DNA of 64,000 nt from an uncultured Eubacterium sp. (GTDB lineage Bacteria; Bacillota; Clostridia; Oscillospirales; Acutalibacteraceae): NCBI GenBank assembly GCA_910577195.1, contig CAJTLP010000005.1:62001-126000 (forward strand), in the 5' to 3' direction. The stretch's first letter is position 1. Each line of letters starts with the position of its first letter. The position numbers and the translations under genes were made by a program. Under the pieces are notes generated by a model that saw only the letters and a program-made list of their open reading frames with translations, did no database searches and was not told the DNA's origin. This document shows, piece after piece, positions 51,511 through 60,168 of the stretch.

Positions 51511-52839
51511 ATGACAAAACGAGGATACATCAGATTATTTTCATATTCCATTGCAATTGTTGCAGTCCTTGCAGGATTTGCGATAATGAATATGAATATG
51601 GCAGCAACCTATAAGGCACAGCTTGAAAATAATTATCAGCAAAGTCTTAATGAATTATCGGAAACAATGGATTCCATTGAAACGAATCTGACAAAAAGTG
51701 TTTACTCAAATTCAGACAAAATGCTTTTTGAAATAAGCTCAGATTTATATTCACAATGCAACGAAGCAAAGGATGCATTATCACGACTTCCCGTCGGTCA
51801 GATGAATTTAAGCTCTACCTATAAATTCATAAGCCAGGCAGGAGATTATGCAACCTATATCGCACAAAAGGCAGCATCAGGTGAAAAAATAAGTGACGAG
51901 GAGCATAAAAATCTTTCGACTCTGTTAAACTATGCAAATCAGCTTAATGACTCAATCGCCTCAATGGTTTCAGTATGCAACAACGGCGGACGAATTACCG
52001 CAAGCAATGTAAAAAATAAAAACAATGTCAGCATCAATTCACTGACTAACGATATGACAACTGCAGAAAAAGCATTTAAGGATTACCCCACTCTGTTATA
52101 TGACGGTCCTTTTGCAGATGCAGTTCTGAACAGAGAATCAAAAATGCTGAAAAATGCTGAAAACTATAGCAAAGACGATGCAATTGATGTTGCTGCATAC
52201 GCAATGGGATGTGCAGTTGATCAGGTGAGTTTTGCAAGTGAAGAGGACGGCAATATGCCCTGTTATGTATTCACCTACGGACAAAAGACAATCGCAATAA
52301 CAAAAAAAGGCGGCTATGTTGCATATATGCTTTACGGCGGAAAAATCACCAAGTCAACTATTACAGAAAAAAATGCTGTCAACATTGCAAAGAACTATCT
52401 TGACAAGCTCGGCTTTGATGATATGTCTGAAACCTATTATATGACAGAAAATAATATCTGTATTGTCAATATGGCTTACACCAAAGGAAATGTTGTATAT
52501 TACAGTGATTTAATCAAGGTTGGTGTTTCACTGAATGACGGCAAGGTTGTTTCAATGGAGGCTGAAGGCTATTTAACCAATCACAGGGAAAGAGAAGCAT
52601 TTACGGCAGAAAAAAAAGCGGATGAACTTCAAAAAAACATCAGCCCGTATCTTAATGTATTAAATGTTAAGAACTGTGTAATTCCAAAGGACAACGGAAC
52701 AGAGTCAATGTGCTATGAATTCCACTGTGAAAGCACCGAAACCAATGAGGAAGTTCTCATCTATGTAAACGCAAAAACAGGTGCTGAAGAAGACATCTTA
52801 CTTCTTCTTTATTCTGACGGCGGAACTTTAACAAAATAA
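51511..52839 (+). CDS. ypeB: Spore germination protein YpeB
   Basis: 442 residues. N-terminal signal anchor (about 9-30), a helical YpeB domain (about 35-215, with PVGQMNLSSTYKFISQAGDYATYIA) and two or three PepSY-type repeats at the C-terminus (KNAVNIAKNYLDKLGFDDM). It is required for stability of the cortex-lytic enzyme SleB in the spore; sleB is usually next to ypeB but is not here. GGAGG precedes the ATG. It diverges from proBA. Confidence 0.93.
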   Translation: MTKRGYIRLFSYSIAIVAVLAGFAIMNMNMAATYKAQLENNYQQSLNELSETMDSIETNLTKSVYSNSDKMLFEISSDLYSQCNEAKDALSRLPVGQMNLSSTYKFISQAGDYATYIAQKAASGEKISDEEHKNLSTLLNYANQLNDSIASMVSVCNNGGRITASNVKNKNNVSINSLTNDMTTAEKAFKDYPTLLYDGPFADAVLNRESKMLKNAENYSKDDAIDVAAYAMGCAVDQVSFASEEDGNMPCYVFTYGQKTIAITKKGGYVAYMLYGGKITKSTITEKNAVNIAKNYLDKLGFDDMSETYYMTENNICIVNMAYTKGNVVYYSDLIKVGVSLNDGKVVSMEAEGYLTNHREREAFTAEKKADELQKNISPYLNVLNVKNCVIPKDNGTESMCYEFHCESTETNEEVLIYVNAKTGAEEDILLLLYSDGGTLTK

Positions 52840-52892
52840 TTTGAATAAAATCAAAATAAAGGTTAATCATAATTGTGAAAGGAAGTCATACT

Positions 52893-53216
52893 ATGAAAAG
52901 TAAAATTTTAATTATCGCTATGTCAATCGCTGTTATTGCAACAGTATTTATGGGTTGTTCAAAGGACAACAATAACAATAATACAACGTCCTCTACGACA
53001 GGAACATCTGCCGTAACAGACACAACAAACAACACATCAACTACCGGTAATAACGGTACAAGCAATAACAATGGCACAAGTGATACAACAAACAACTTGG
53101 AATCAAGAGCAGACAAAGTCGGTGACGATATCGGCAATGGTGTGAATGATGTGGCTGACGGCGTAGGCGGAGCAGTTGACAATGCCGGCAATGCAGTATC
53201 AGATGCACTTGATTAA
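52893..53216 (+). CDS. Low-complexity lipoprotein after ypeB
   Basis: 107 residues from the ATG at 52893 after AAAGGAAG. The signal peptide ends with the lipobox VFMGCSK. Then follow an Asn/Thr/Ser-rich linker (residues 25-70) and an amphipathic Gly/Asp/Ala repeat, GNGVNDVADGVGGAVDNAGN. The proximity to ypeB (53 bases) hints at a spore role, as for YhcN/YlaJ-type lipoproteins, but the sequence is too simple for assignment. Confidence 0.7.
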   Translation: MKSKILIIAMSIAVIATVFMGCSKDNNNNNTTSSTTGTSAVTDTTNNTSTTGNNGTSNNNGTSDTTNNLESRADKVGDDIGNGVNDVADGVGGAVDNAGNAVSDALD

Positions 53217-53250
53217 TATGAAACATTCAGTCAACAAATAAATTTTCAGT

Positions 53251-53294
53251 AAAAAACAAAAGCAGTCACTATCAAAATGACTGCTTTTGTTCTA
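53251..53294. terminator. Bidirectional terminator between convergent operons
   Basis: AACAAAAGCAGTCA/TGACTGCTTTTGTT, 14 bp, with T-rich tails both ways. It separates the ypeB unit from the DUF2712/ABC operon. Confidence 0.9.
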
Positions 53295-53301
53295 TCTTCA
53301 A

Positions 53302-53937
53302 CTATGCTTTTGTCTTTATTCTTCCCTCATAGATTTCAACAAGATCATCACACAGCACCTCAAGATCCTCTTTATTATGACTGGCAATGATAATGAGTAC
53401 ACCCTGCTCCTTCATTTCAAGCAGCAGCTTTCTTACATCCTTAACACTTTCCTCATCAAGTGCATTTGTCGGTTCATCAAGAAGGAGAAGCTTAGGTTTT
53501 TCCATAATTGCCTGAGCAATATTAAGTTTCTGTTTCATTCCCAGTGAAAATGCTTTAACCTTTTTCTTATCATCCGGATTAAGTCCTACATTTTCAAGTG
53601 CAGATCTTATATCCTCATCTGTGGCAATTTTCTTGATTTTGGCAAGAATTTTTAAATTATCAAAGGCAGTATAATCGGTAAGCATTGTCATGTTTTCAAT
53701 GATAATACCAACACTGTCAGGAAATTCAATATCCTTGCCGATTACCTTTCCGTCAATGGAAACCTCGCCGCTTGTAGGCAGAATCAATCCGCATATCGCA
53801 CGCAGCAGCATTGTTTTGCCACTGCCGTTTTTGCCGTGCAGACCATATATTTTACCGCTTTCAAAGCTGATATTCACATTATCAAGAATTGTTTTTTTCT
53901 TTATAAGCTTTGTGTAATTTTTAACATCAATTTTCAT
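53302..53937 (-). CDS. ABC transporter ATP-binding protein of the DUF2712 operon
   Basis: 211 residues. Walker A GKNGSGKT (about 36-43), Walker B LLLLDEPT and an H-loop ASHN are intact; the signature reads FSLGMKQKLNIAQAI, a common variant in ABC-2 exporters. AAGGAG precedes the ATG. It is the last gene of a seven-ORF minus-strand run and would drive the three membrane proteins encoded before it. Likely roles are export of, or immunity to, the secreted DUF2712-type product. Confidence 0.92.
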   Translation of the reverse strand: MKIDVKNYTKLIKKKTILDNVNISFESGKIYGLHGKNGSGKTMLLRAICGLILPTSGEVSIDGKVIGKDIEFPDSVGIIIENMTMLTDYTAFDNLKILAKIKKIATDEDIRSALENVGLNPDDKKKVKAFSLGMKQKLNIAQAIMEKPKLLLLDEPTNALDEESVKDVRKLLLEMKEQGVLIIIASHNKEDLEVLCDDLVEIYEGRIKTKA

Positions 53938-53940
53938 ACC

Positions 53941-54657
53941 TTACTCCTTTGACAATATGTCGAGTTTTTTGATTCTGATAACAATATATACTATTTCTAT
54001 AATGATTAATAGAATGATAATCATTAAAGGTATAACTATTTTATTCCATAATACAATAACTCTTGCATAGCTTACATAATTAGCTACGTTTACCTTATTC
54101 AGTATTTCAAATACATCTGCAAGTGCAGTATCAGGATATTCAAGACAATAGCTGTATAAGGCATTTCCGGCTATTAACATCGCCAAAAATAAAACCGAAA
54201 CTATCATAAAAGATATTTTATAGCGCGAACGCAGTTCAAGATAAAACTGTAATATCATAAAAAATAATTTCACAAAAAAGCTGAATAAAAACATTATAAT
54301 AATGTTTTTAACACTGTAGTTCTTGCCGATAATAACCGAAAAAAGCAACACACAAACCGATTCAATAAAAGTGAATAAAAAAACTACGGCCGCAACTTTT
54401 TTCAATTCGCAAAATAATGATTTTCGTCTTGATGCTATTCTGCTGAGCTTTATCAGATTGTTATCAAAAAACAAACAGTCCTCTCTGCTGCTTAAAACAA
54501 CTGACAGCAATACAAATAAAACAGCATTAAAAATTGTTTGTGTTACAATTAAATCAAATCCAATTCCGCAATACCCTTCAAAAGAAAAATATACAAGCAT
54601 AAATGAAGAAAATACAGCAACACAAAGAGAAACAATCAAACTAATCCTGCTCTTCAT
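53941..54657 (-). CDS. ABC-2-like membrane protein A of the DUF2712 operon
   Basis: 238 residues with six hydrophobic segments (for example SLIVSLCVAVFSSFMLVYF and IIIMFLFSFFVKLFFMILQF). Loops are basic, such as LSRIASRRKSLFCELKK. No known family signature is recognised, but size and position fit a permease half of a small ABC exporter. It overlaps the preceding gene by 17 bases and ends three bases before the ATPase. Strongly AT-rich codons. Confidence 0.75.
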   Translation of the reverse strand: MKSRISLIVSLCVAVFSSFMLVYFSFEGYCGIGFDLIVTQTIFNAVLFVLLSVVLSSREDCLFFDNNLIKLSRIASRRKSLFCELKKVAAVVFLFTFIESVCVLLFSVIIGKNYSVKNIIIMFLFSFFVKLFFMILQFYLELRSRYKISFMIVSVLFLAMLIAGNALYSYCLEYPDTALADVFEILNKVNVANYVSYARVIVLWNKIVIPLMIIILLIIIEIVYIVIRIKKLDILSKE

Positions 54658-55375
54658 TTAAAATAATATCCTTTCTTGAAAACACTAATCTGTTAGCTGC
54701 AATCAGAATAGCAATTATTATAATTGCTTTGCCAATGTTTATACAATAGTCCAGTGCGTCAAATGCATTGTTTCTAAACCAATCATATATGAAAGACGAA
54801 TAAAATACAGGAGTTAATGCAATATAAAAATTAATAATTGTCAAAAAGAAGAAAAATGCAATTGTAATAAGCATATACCCCTTTTTAAAGCATAAAACAT
54901 ATCGTAAAAGCAGCATAGTAAATCCGACTATAATGAAATATAAAAACAATGTAACAAAAAATAAAATATTGCAAAGGAAAAATTGTGTTTCAAGCAAAAG
55001 AGAAAAATCACAGAACACCATGCATAAAATTATATTTACTATCCAGAATTCAAAAACAAATAAAAAAGTGAATTTCGTTATTGATTTGATGTCGTGAAAT
55101 ACAAATTTATCGCGTCCATATGAAATAATATCTCTTATTCCTACATTTCTGATAAATTGATGAAGCATAATACAGTAAAATGCTGTCATAACAATTCCGA
55201 CATTTCCCTGCAAAGCGGTGTAACCTGCTGAGCTGTGCATAAAATGGCGTGAAAAATCCTCAATATATTTAATTCTTTCCGTAAAATAATAACCGGAATT
55301 CAACGTTGCAAGAAACCATTCACATACAAAAAAAACAATTTGTACTATATTTATTTTTGATAAACTATATTTCAT
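54641..55375 (-). CDS. ABC-2-like membrane protein B of the DUF2712 operon
   Basis: 244 residues, six hydrophobic segments, many aromatic residues (FYCIMLHQFIRNV, LFLYFIIVGFTMLLLRYVL). ISYGRDKFVFHDIKSITK is a charged cytoplasmic loop seen in ABC-2-type proteins that contact the ATPase. It overlaps both neighbours (11 and 17 bases). No family recognised. Probably forms the membrane channel with proteins A and C. Confidence 0.72.
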   Translation of the reverse strand: MKYSLSKINIVQIVFFVCEWFLATLNSGYYFTERIKYIEDFSRHFMHSSAGYTALQGNVGIVMTAFYCIMLHQFIRNVGIRDIISYGRDKFVFHDIKSITKFTFLFVFEFWIVNIILCMVFCDFSLLLETQFFLCNILFFVTLFLYFIIVGFTMLLLRYVLCFKKGYMLITIAFFFFLTIINFYIALTPVFYSSFIYDWFRNNAFDALDYCINIGKAIIIIAILIAANRLVFSRKDIILNEEQD

Positions 55376-56162
55376 CTTTTTTCACCGTAATCCGTATATA
55401 CGCAAGTGCTAATGGTATAACAACTGCCGGAAGAAATTTCAATATTGAAAGGATTGCTCCCTGCGGTGTATATCCAAAAACAAACGGCTGAATAGCTTCA
55501 TTTATACTAAGAAAATCAAAGGTATAATAAATACCAAGCCATACAGAAAAGCTGATAATGTATGCCATTTTATTATCGTTAAACAAAATACATAAGCTTT
55601 GGCACATTACGCAAAGCAAACCGAACACAAAAAGTGCAGAAAGCAAATAACAAAAATAAGTAATATATGGATGACTCATACAATTATATAAAAACTCACC
55701 CATAGTTTCCCTATCCCACAATTCTGATCCTCCAAAAAACGTACCATCGTGCAAAAAAACTGATAGTATTCCCAAATTGAGAAGATAAGGAATACCGCAG
55801 AAAATATACGGCACAAGGAAAGAGGTTAAGATTTTGGAGAAAAATAATTTTTTTCTCCCTGTTTTACTAAGATAAATATAATGCATTCCTTTTTTGCGTT
55901 CTGCAACATATTTATCACAATAGGCAAGCATAAAATAAATAGGCAATATCCATTCAAAAATTTCATAGTAAGGAATAATAGTTACACCGGCAGAAAGCAT
56001 CGCCGCATATGCAGCATTACTTTTTATTCCGATAGCACGGCTATTTTTAAAATAGTTTACTAATACGTCAACAGCACTTATAATAGTAATACTGTTCATA
56101 ATTATGAAAATCACACGTGATTTAGCAGATTTAAATATTTTAGAAAATTCTTCTTTAATCAA
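55365..56162 (-). CDS. ABC-2-like membrane protein C of the DUF2712 operon
   Basis: 265 residues from a TTG start preceded by GAGGAATT. Six hydrophobic segments. KYVAERKKGMHYIYLSKTGRKKLFFSKILTSF is the basic cytoplasmic loop typical of ABC-2 permeases, where the coupling helix contacts the ATPase. AYCDKYVAERKKG resembles export proteins of antimicrobial-peptide immunity systems. It is 38 bases after the DUF2712 gene and overlaps the next gene by 11 bases. Confidence 0.75.
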   Translation of the reverse strand: MIKEEFSKIFKSAKSRVIFIIMNSITIISAVDVLVNYFKNSRAIGIKSNAAYAAMLSAGVTIIPYYEIFEWILPIYFMLAYCDKYVAERKKGMHYIYLSKTGRKKLFFSKILTSFLVPYIFCGIPYLLNLGILSVFLHDGTFFGGSELWDRETMGEFLYNCMSHPYITYFCYLLSALFVFGLLCVMCQSLCILFNDNKMAYIISFSVWLGIYYTFDFLSINEAIQPFVFGYTPQGAILSILKFLPAVVIPLALAYIRITVKKDEI

Positions 56163-56200
56163 TTTTAATTCCTCGTTAAACTCAGTATATTCTTATAGAC

Positions 56201-56686
56201 TTATGTCCATGGATTAGGACTTGGAGCATGGCCGGTCTCTTCATCCCAAATGCCTGTAGCTGTATAAGCCTTATTTGTATTGGTATCATCACGAGCGTAT
56301 AAATATACATATTTATGCAGTGCATTAGTATAGCTCGGATAATATTTTGGTTCTTCACGAACAATCACCTTGTACATTTCAGAACCCTGTGCATTATAAG
56401 GACTATTTTCAACTCCAAGATAAAACCTTGTTACAGACCTTACAGTATTTGATTCAGTTGATGTAGTCATACCAACTTTCCAGCAATTGTTTGTATTTGT
56501 TGTATTTCTGAATTCTCTTTCACTATAATGGCTTGGACCTCCTGAAGCCGCCACTTTAAAATTATATTGACGTTCTCCATCTGTATATGCATTACCAATA
56601 ATTGGTGTAGATAACAAACAGAGCATTGTAAAAGCCATTACTAAAAATGCTAAATTTTTAAACATTTTAACACGTAATATTTTCAT
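56201..56686 (-). CDS. Secreted DUF2712-type (lactococcin-972-like) protein
   Basis: 161 residues with a clear signal peptide (about 1-33, cleavage near GNAYTDG); AAGGAG precedes the ATG. The mature part of ~128 residues is rich in Tyr, Asn, Thr and Arg. It holds TTNTNNCWKVGMTTS, KYVYLYARDDTNTNKAYTATGIWDEETG. This pattern is what I recall of DUF2712 and lactococcin-972-like proteins, found beside ABC genes in Firmicutes. One Cys is seen in the mature part, so no disulfide. It may be a bacteriocin or a signal; the function is inferred only. Confidence 0.65.
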   Translation of the reverse strand: MKILRVKMFKNLAFLVMAFTMLCLLSTPIIGNAYTDGERQYNFKVAASGGPSHYSEREFRNTTNTNNCWKVGMTTSTESNTVRSVTRFYLGVENSPYNAQGSEMYKVIVREEPKYYPSYTNALHKYVYLYARDDTNTNKAYTATGIWDEETGHAPSPNPWT

Positions 56687-56697
56687 AATATCACTCC

Positions 56698-57306
56698 TTA
56701 ATCATAAATATCGTATGTACAATCATGAGATTTTCCCTCATCATCAACACAGATTACTTTTTGAACAATATTTTCTTTCTCAATCTCTTCAACAGCTTTT
56801 ATACTAGTGACTCCAACACAAATCCTAAATTTGATGATTTCATCAGAAATCTTAATTTCAACATCTTGCGTAGGGAACTCATTAACATCATTAAGAATAA
56901 CTGTTTTGCAATCAGAAGGAACAAGAAAGGCAAAATATCCATCATCATTTTTAATATCTTTAACTGCGAAATTAAAAGTGCTAAAATCAGAATAAGTATA
57001 ATTTTTTAAATGTTCAAGATTATACCCCATTGCTTCACCATTACTTACATCATCTGAAGCCGTAAGATAATTAAACGTTAACCATTTGTTGCCATCAACT
57101 TCTGACTTCTCATACTCAATCTTTGTATAGAAATCCGCTTGGCCGATAGGTTCACTTGACCAACTGGCTAATACTGTTTCATTTTCATTAGCGCCATTGT
57201 CTTTTCCAATAATATTTAACCTGCTCATTATTCCCAGACACAATATTACAATAAATACTGCTGCTATTAATACATAAGCTATTTTTTTACCTGAACCGTT
57301 TTTCAT
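56698..57306 (-). CDS. Membrane-anchored protein of the DUF2712 operon
   Basis: 202 residues. One N-terminal membrane helix (about 9-27) and an extracytoplasmic domain of ~170 residues with alternating beta strands (KWLTFNYLTA, GYFAFLVPSDCKTVILNDV, VICVDDEGKSHDCTY). Three Cys are present. GGGAG precedes the ATG. It is first of the main operon, 11 bases before the DUF2712 gene and 16 bases after a short ORF. Membrane-attached and unknown, so a chaperone or immunity protein for the secreted product is plausible. Confidence 0.7.
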   Translation of the reverse strand: MKNGSGKKIAYVLIAAVFIVILCLGIMSRLNIIGKDNGANENETVLASWSSEPIGQADFYTKIEYEKSEVDGNKWLTFNYLTASDDVSNGEAMGYNLEHLKNYTYSDFSTFNFAVKDIKNDDGYFAFLVPSDCKTVILNDVNEFPTQDVEIKISDEIIKFRICVGVTSIKAVEEIEKENIVQKVICVDDEGKSHDCTYDIYD

Positions 57307-57322
57307 AAAAAAGACTCCCTAT

Positions 57323-57358
57323 TTATATATTACTTTTATGCCATAAGTCGTAAAACAT
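57323..57358 (-). CDS. 11-codon leader ORF before the DUF2712 operon
   Basis: ATG TTT TAC GAC ... TAA encodes MFYDLWHKSNI. A full AAGGAGG lies eight bases before the ATG, better than for most genes here. The stop is 16 bases before the next start. It could be a leader peptide that couples translation, or a tiny signal peptide. No other copy is seen. Confidence 0.4.
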   Translation of the reverse strand: MFYDLWHKSNI

Positions 57359-57643
57359 TTTCCTAACCTCCTTCATTTATAACAGTTCATACAAATGAAA
57401 AAGGTAACAGGAACAAATCGCAGTGATTTTTAATATTATACAAAAAGCATTTATATTCACTATATATTATAAAAAGTGAAAAAAATGGTGTTTTTTGTAA
57501 AAATTGGAAAAAATTTCTTTACAGTTAAATTATACATCACCCATTATATAAAGACAAGTAGAATTCGGAAAAAGATGCAATAACAAAAAACTCCGCTACT
57601 GCGTACAGTAACGGAGTTTTTGTTATTCTGTAATATGTAATAA
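57359..57643. other. AT-rich gap upstream of the DUF2712 operon
   Basis: About 285 bases, with the terminator of the MFS gene at its far end (57584-57625). On the minus strand TATAAT-like TGTATAATTTAAC near 57530 may be the -10 of the operon promoter. Long A/T runs follow. No further gene seen. Confidence 0.4.
57584..57625 (-). terminator. Terminator of the MFS transporter gene
   Basis: AAAACTCCG-TACTG/CAGTA-CGGAGTTTT stem with one internal mismatch, T runs on both strands. Confidence 0.82.
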
Positions 57644-60076
57644 TTACTTATTTTTCTTTGCTGCTTTTTTGCTCTTCTTTTCAGCCTTACGTCTTTCAAG
57701 TTCAGCCTTTTCTTCAGCAAGTTTCTTTGCAGTTTCCTCTTCCTTGATTCTGTCCTCTTCCTCAGCCTTTTCCTTAGCTTCATCATAAAGGGCAGCAATC
57801 TCATCAAAGTGACTGTAGTTCTCCTGCTGGATAAGGAGCTTTTTCGCATCATTGAACGGCTTTGCAGCACGGTTGAATTTAGCAAATTCGTCCATAAGGA
57901 CTTTAGAGTCTTTCTGAACAGCCTTCTTATCATTGGTAAGTGATTTAATCTGTGCCTTGAGCTGAGCAGCAGTATTTTTGTCATCTTCCTTCTTTGCAAG
58001 AGTCATTTCCTCAGTAAGATCAAATATCTTTGCATCAATATCATCCTCTTTGTCAAAAAGAGCTGTGAGAGCCGCCATATCAGGCTCAACAAATTCGTTT
58101 ACTGAGCCATAATATTTATCGTATGCTTTCTTAGCAGAAATCTTATTCCTTGCGATTTCGATTTCAAATGCACGGAATTCTTTTTCCTCAGGTGTATTTT
58201 TAGGAAGACGTTTAGCAGCTTTACGCTGAGCACGAGCCTCGACTAAATTAATATCCTCAATTCCGTTTATACCGCGAGCATAAATCTCGCTGTAAACATT
58301 AACCTCGTGTTTGAACAAATCCGAATCAAACTTGTCAAGCTCTGCACATACGAACTTGGCAATATCAATTTCCTCATTGAACTCAAGAGCTTCTTTATAC
58401 GCTTTCTTGGCTGCTTTCTTTTCCTCTTTATCGGAAATGTTTTTATACATAGCCTTTGAAACTTTTTTAGGAGATGCAGCAGCCATTTCACGAGCATCAT
58501 TAACCAGGTCAATTGCTTCAACAATCTGACGATTGCCCAACGCATTATTGCCATAGTCCTCAAAGAGTGAGCGAACCTGAAGAACGCGGATAACGCTCTT
58601 CTGCTTTTTCTCATTAAAATCATAGAAGAAATATGGAACCATATTCAGAAAAGCACCAACTGCTGCCATGATTATAAGAGCACCCATTAATTTATAAAGC
58701 AGTCCTGATTCACCTGTATTGACATCAAGGATATCAAACGGCTTTTCATATCCGTTTCCGTCATGCACGCCGTAATACTTCTGAACCGCCGGAATAATGG
58801 AAGAGGTAACAAGTGTAACCATATTACCGATGGTCAAAACCGTTGCAAACATACCATCAATTCGTTCGCCTGATTTATACTGCTGATAGTCTCTGATATC
58901 AGCCTGAATTGCAGGTGTGGTAATCTGCTCAAATGCACCGACAAGCCAGTTGAAATATACACAGATAGACAGCCACCATATATTTCTCATATCAATAATC
59001 ATAGCAAGGATGCAGATGATATTTGCGAAATTAACTGCAATAAGCACTCGTTTTTTACCCCATTTGCGGATACAGAGCGGAGCAAGGAGCATACCCCAGA
59101 GAGCAGCATTACCCGTGAGTGTCTGAATCAGAGCAAATGTACCGCCGTTACAGGTATGACCGTAATTGTAAGACCAGCTAAGGATATTACCATAAGCACC
59201 CTCAAGGAAGCCAACCCATCCTGCAAGAGCAATAATCCAGAAATACTTATTCTTTGCTACGGCTTTAAAGGAATCCATAAAGCTGATTTGAATGGTATGT
59301 GTTTTTGCCTGTACAATTTTTTCCTGTGTATTAGCGAAAACAATAATGGTAAGAAGTATACCGATAATTGCAAAAGCAGGATATGCTATTCTATATACTT
59401 TAATATCATAAAGATTGTTATTTGTTGCAAACTGCGCTATAAGCGGCAAAACAATGTTAATGATAGATGGTGCAAGCGAATAAACAACAGATTTGATAGC
59501 AAGTACATCCGTACGTTCCTGTGTATTAGGAGACAGTACGTGAATAAGGTTTGTATAAGCATCATTAAAGAAATTAAAGAAAAACTGCAAAAGCAGATTA
59601 AAAATCAAAACCATCGCACAGGTTACCACATAGGATGAATCCTTGCCGAAAACCTGTCCGCTGAAAATCATACCAAGTTTTTCATATGGGAACCAAACAT
59701 AAGCCAAAGAAATAATTGCGGTAGGAATACCCATTGAAAGGAGGTAAGGTCTGTATTTACCGCCTTTGCCTCGTGTATTATCTACCATATTCGCACGCAC
59801 GGCAGTCAATGGAATATTAGCCAAAGTTGCTATGAGATAGAGATAATACATATCCATAGCGCCTACGCCGATTGCACCGCCGACGATCATATTCGTTGTT
59901 GAAACAACAAGTGCCGAACCCATTGATATAATGAAATAAGCTCCGATACCGCCGCCTGCATAAGCAACGATTTCCTTAAAGGTCATGAACCGCCCTTTCG
60001 GAGGCTCTTTCCAATAAAATCTGACATTGTTTATCAGATTGGTTACTGTTTGTTTAATTCCGGTGTTATTTGCCAC
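57644..60076 (-). CDS. MFS/GPH-type transporter with long charged C-terminal domain
   Basis: 810 residues from a GTG start after GGGAGAG. Residues ~30-510 hold about twelve hydrophobic segments with MFS/GPH symporter features (RANMVDNTRGKGGKYRPYLL, EQITTPAIQADIRDYQQYKSGERIDGMFA). The remaining ~300 residues are hydrophilic and helical. They hold repeated segments on Asp/Glu/Lys and end in a coiled, lysine-rich tail (KAELERRKAEKKSKKAAKKN). GPH proteins move sugars such as glucuronides or melibiose with cations. The big soluble domain is not part of the family and may anchor or regulate the transporter. Confidence 0.82.
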   Translation of the reverse strand: MANNTGIKQTVTNLINNVRFYWKEPPKGRFMTFKEIVAYAGGGIGAYFIISMGSALVVSTTNMIVGGAIGVGAMDMYYLYLIATLANIPLTAVRANMVDNTRGKGGKYRPYLLSMGIPTAIISLAYVWFPYEKLGMIFSGQVFGKDSSYVVTCAMVLIFNLLLQFFFNFFNDAYTNLIHVLSPNTQERTDVLAIKSVVYSLAPSIINIVLPLIAQFATNNNLYDIKVYRIAYPAFAIIGILLTIIVFANTQEKIVQAKTHTIQISFMDSFKAVAKNKYFWIIALAGWVGFLEGAYGNILSWSYNYGHTCNGGTFALIQTLTGNAALWGMLLAPLCIRKWGKKRVLIAVNFANIICILAMIIDMRNIWWLSICVYFNWLVGAFEQITTPAIQADIRDYQQYKSGERIDGMFATVLTIGNMVTLVTSSIIPAVQKYYGVHDGNGYEKPFDILDVNTGESGLLYKLMGALIIMAAVGAFLNMVPYFFYDFNEKKQKSVIRVLQVRSLFEDYGNNALGNRQIVEAIDLVNDAREMAAASPKKVSKAMYKNISDKEEKKAAKKAYKEALEFNEEIDIAKFVCAELDKFDSDLFKHEVNVYSEIYARGINGIEDINLVEARAQRKAAKRLPKNTPEEKEFRAFEIEIARNKISAKKAYDKYYGSVNEFVEPDMAALTALFDKEDDIDAKIFDLTEEMTLAKKEDDKNTAAQLKAQIKSLTNDKKAVQKDSKVLMDEFAKFNRAAKPFNDAKKLLIQQENYSHFDEIAALYDEAKEKAEEEDRIKEEETAKKLAEEKAELERRKAEKKSKKAAKKNK

Positions 60077-60168
60077 AACATCTCTCCCTTTCAGCATAAA
60101 TTTGATATACTCATTCTAACACAACAAGTTAACAATTACAATAAGATTTATTAATAATTCGTCTATTT

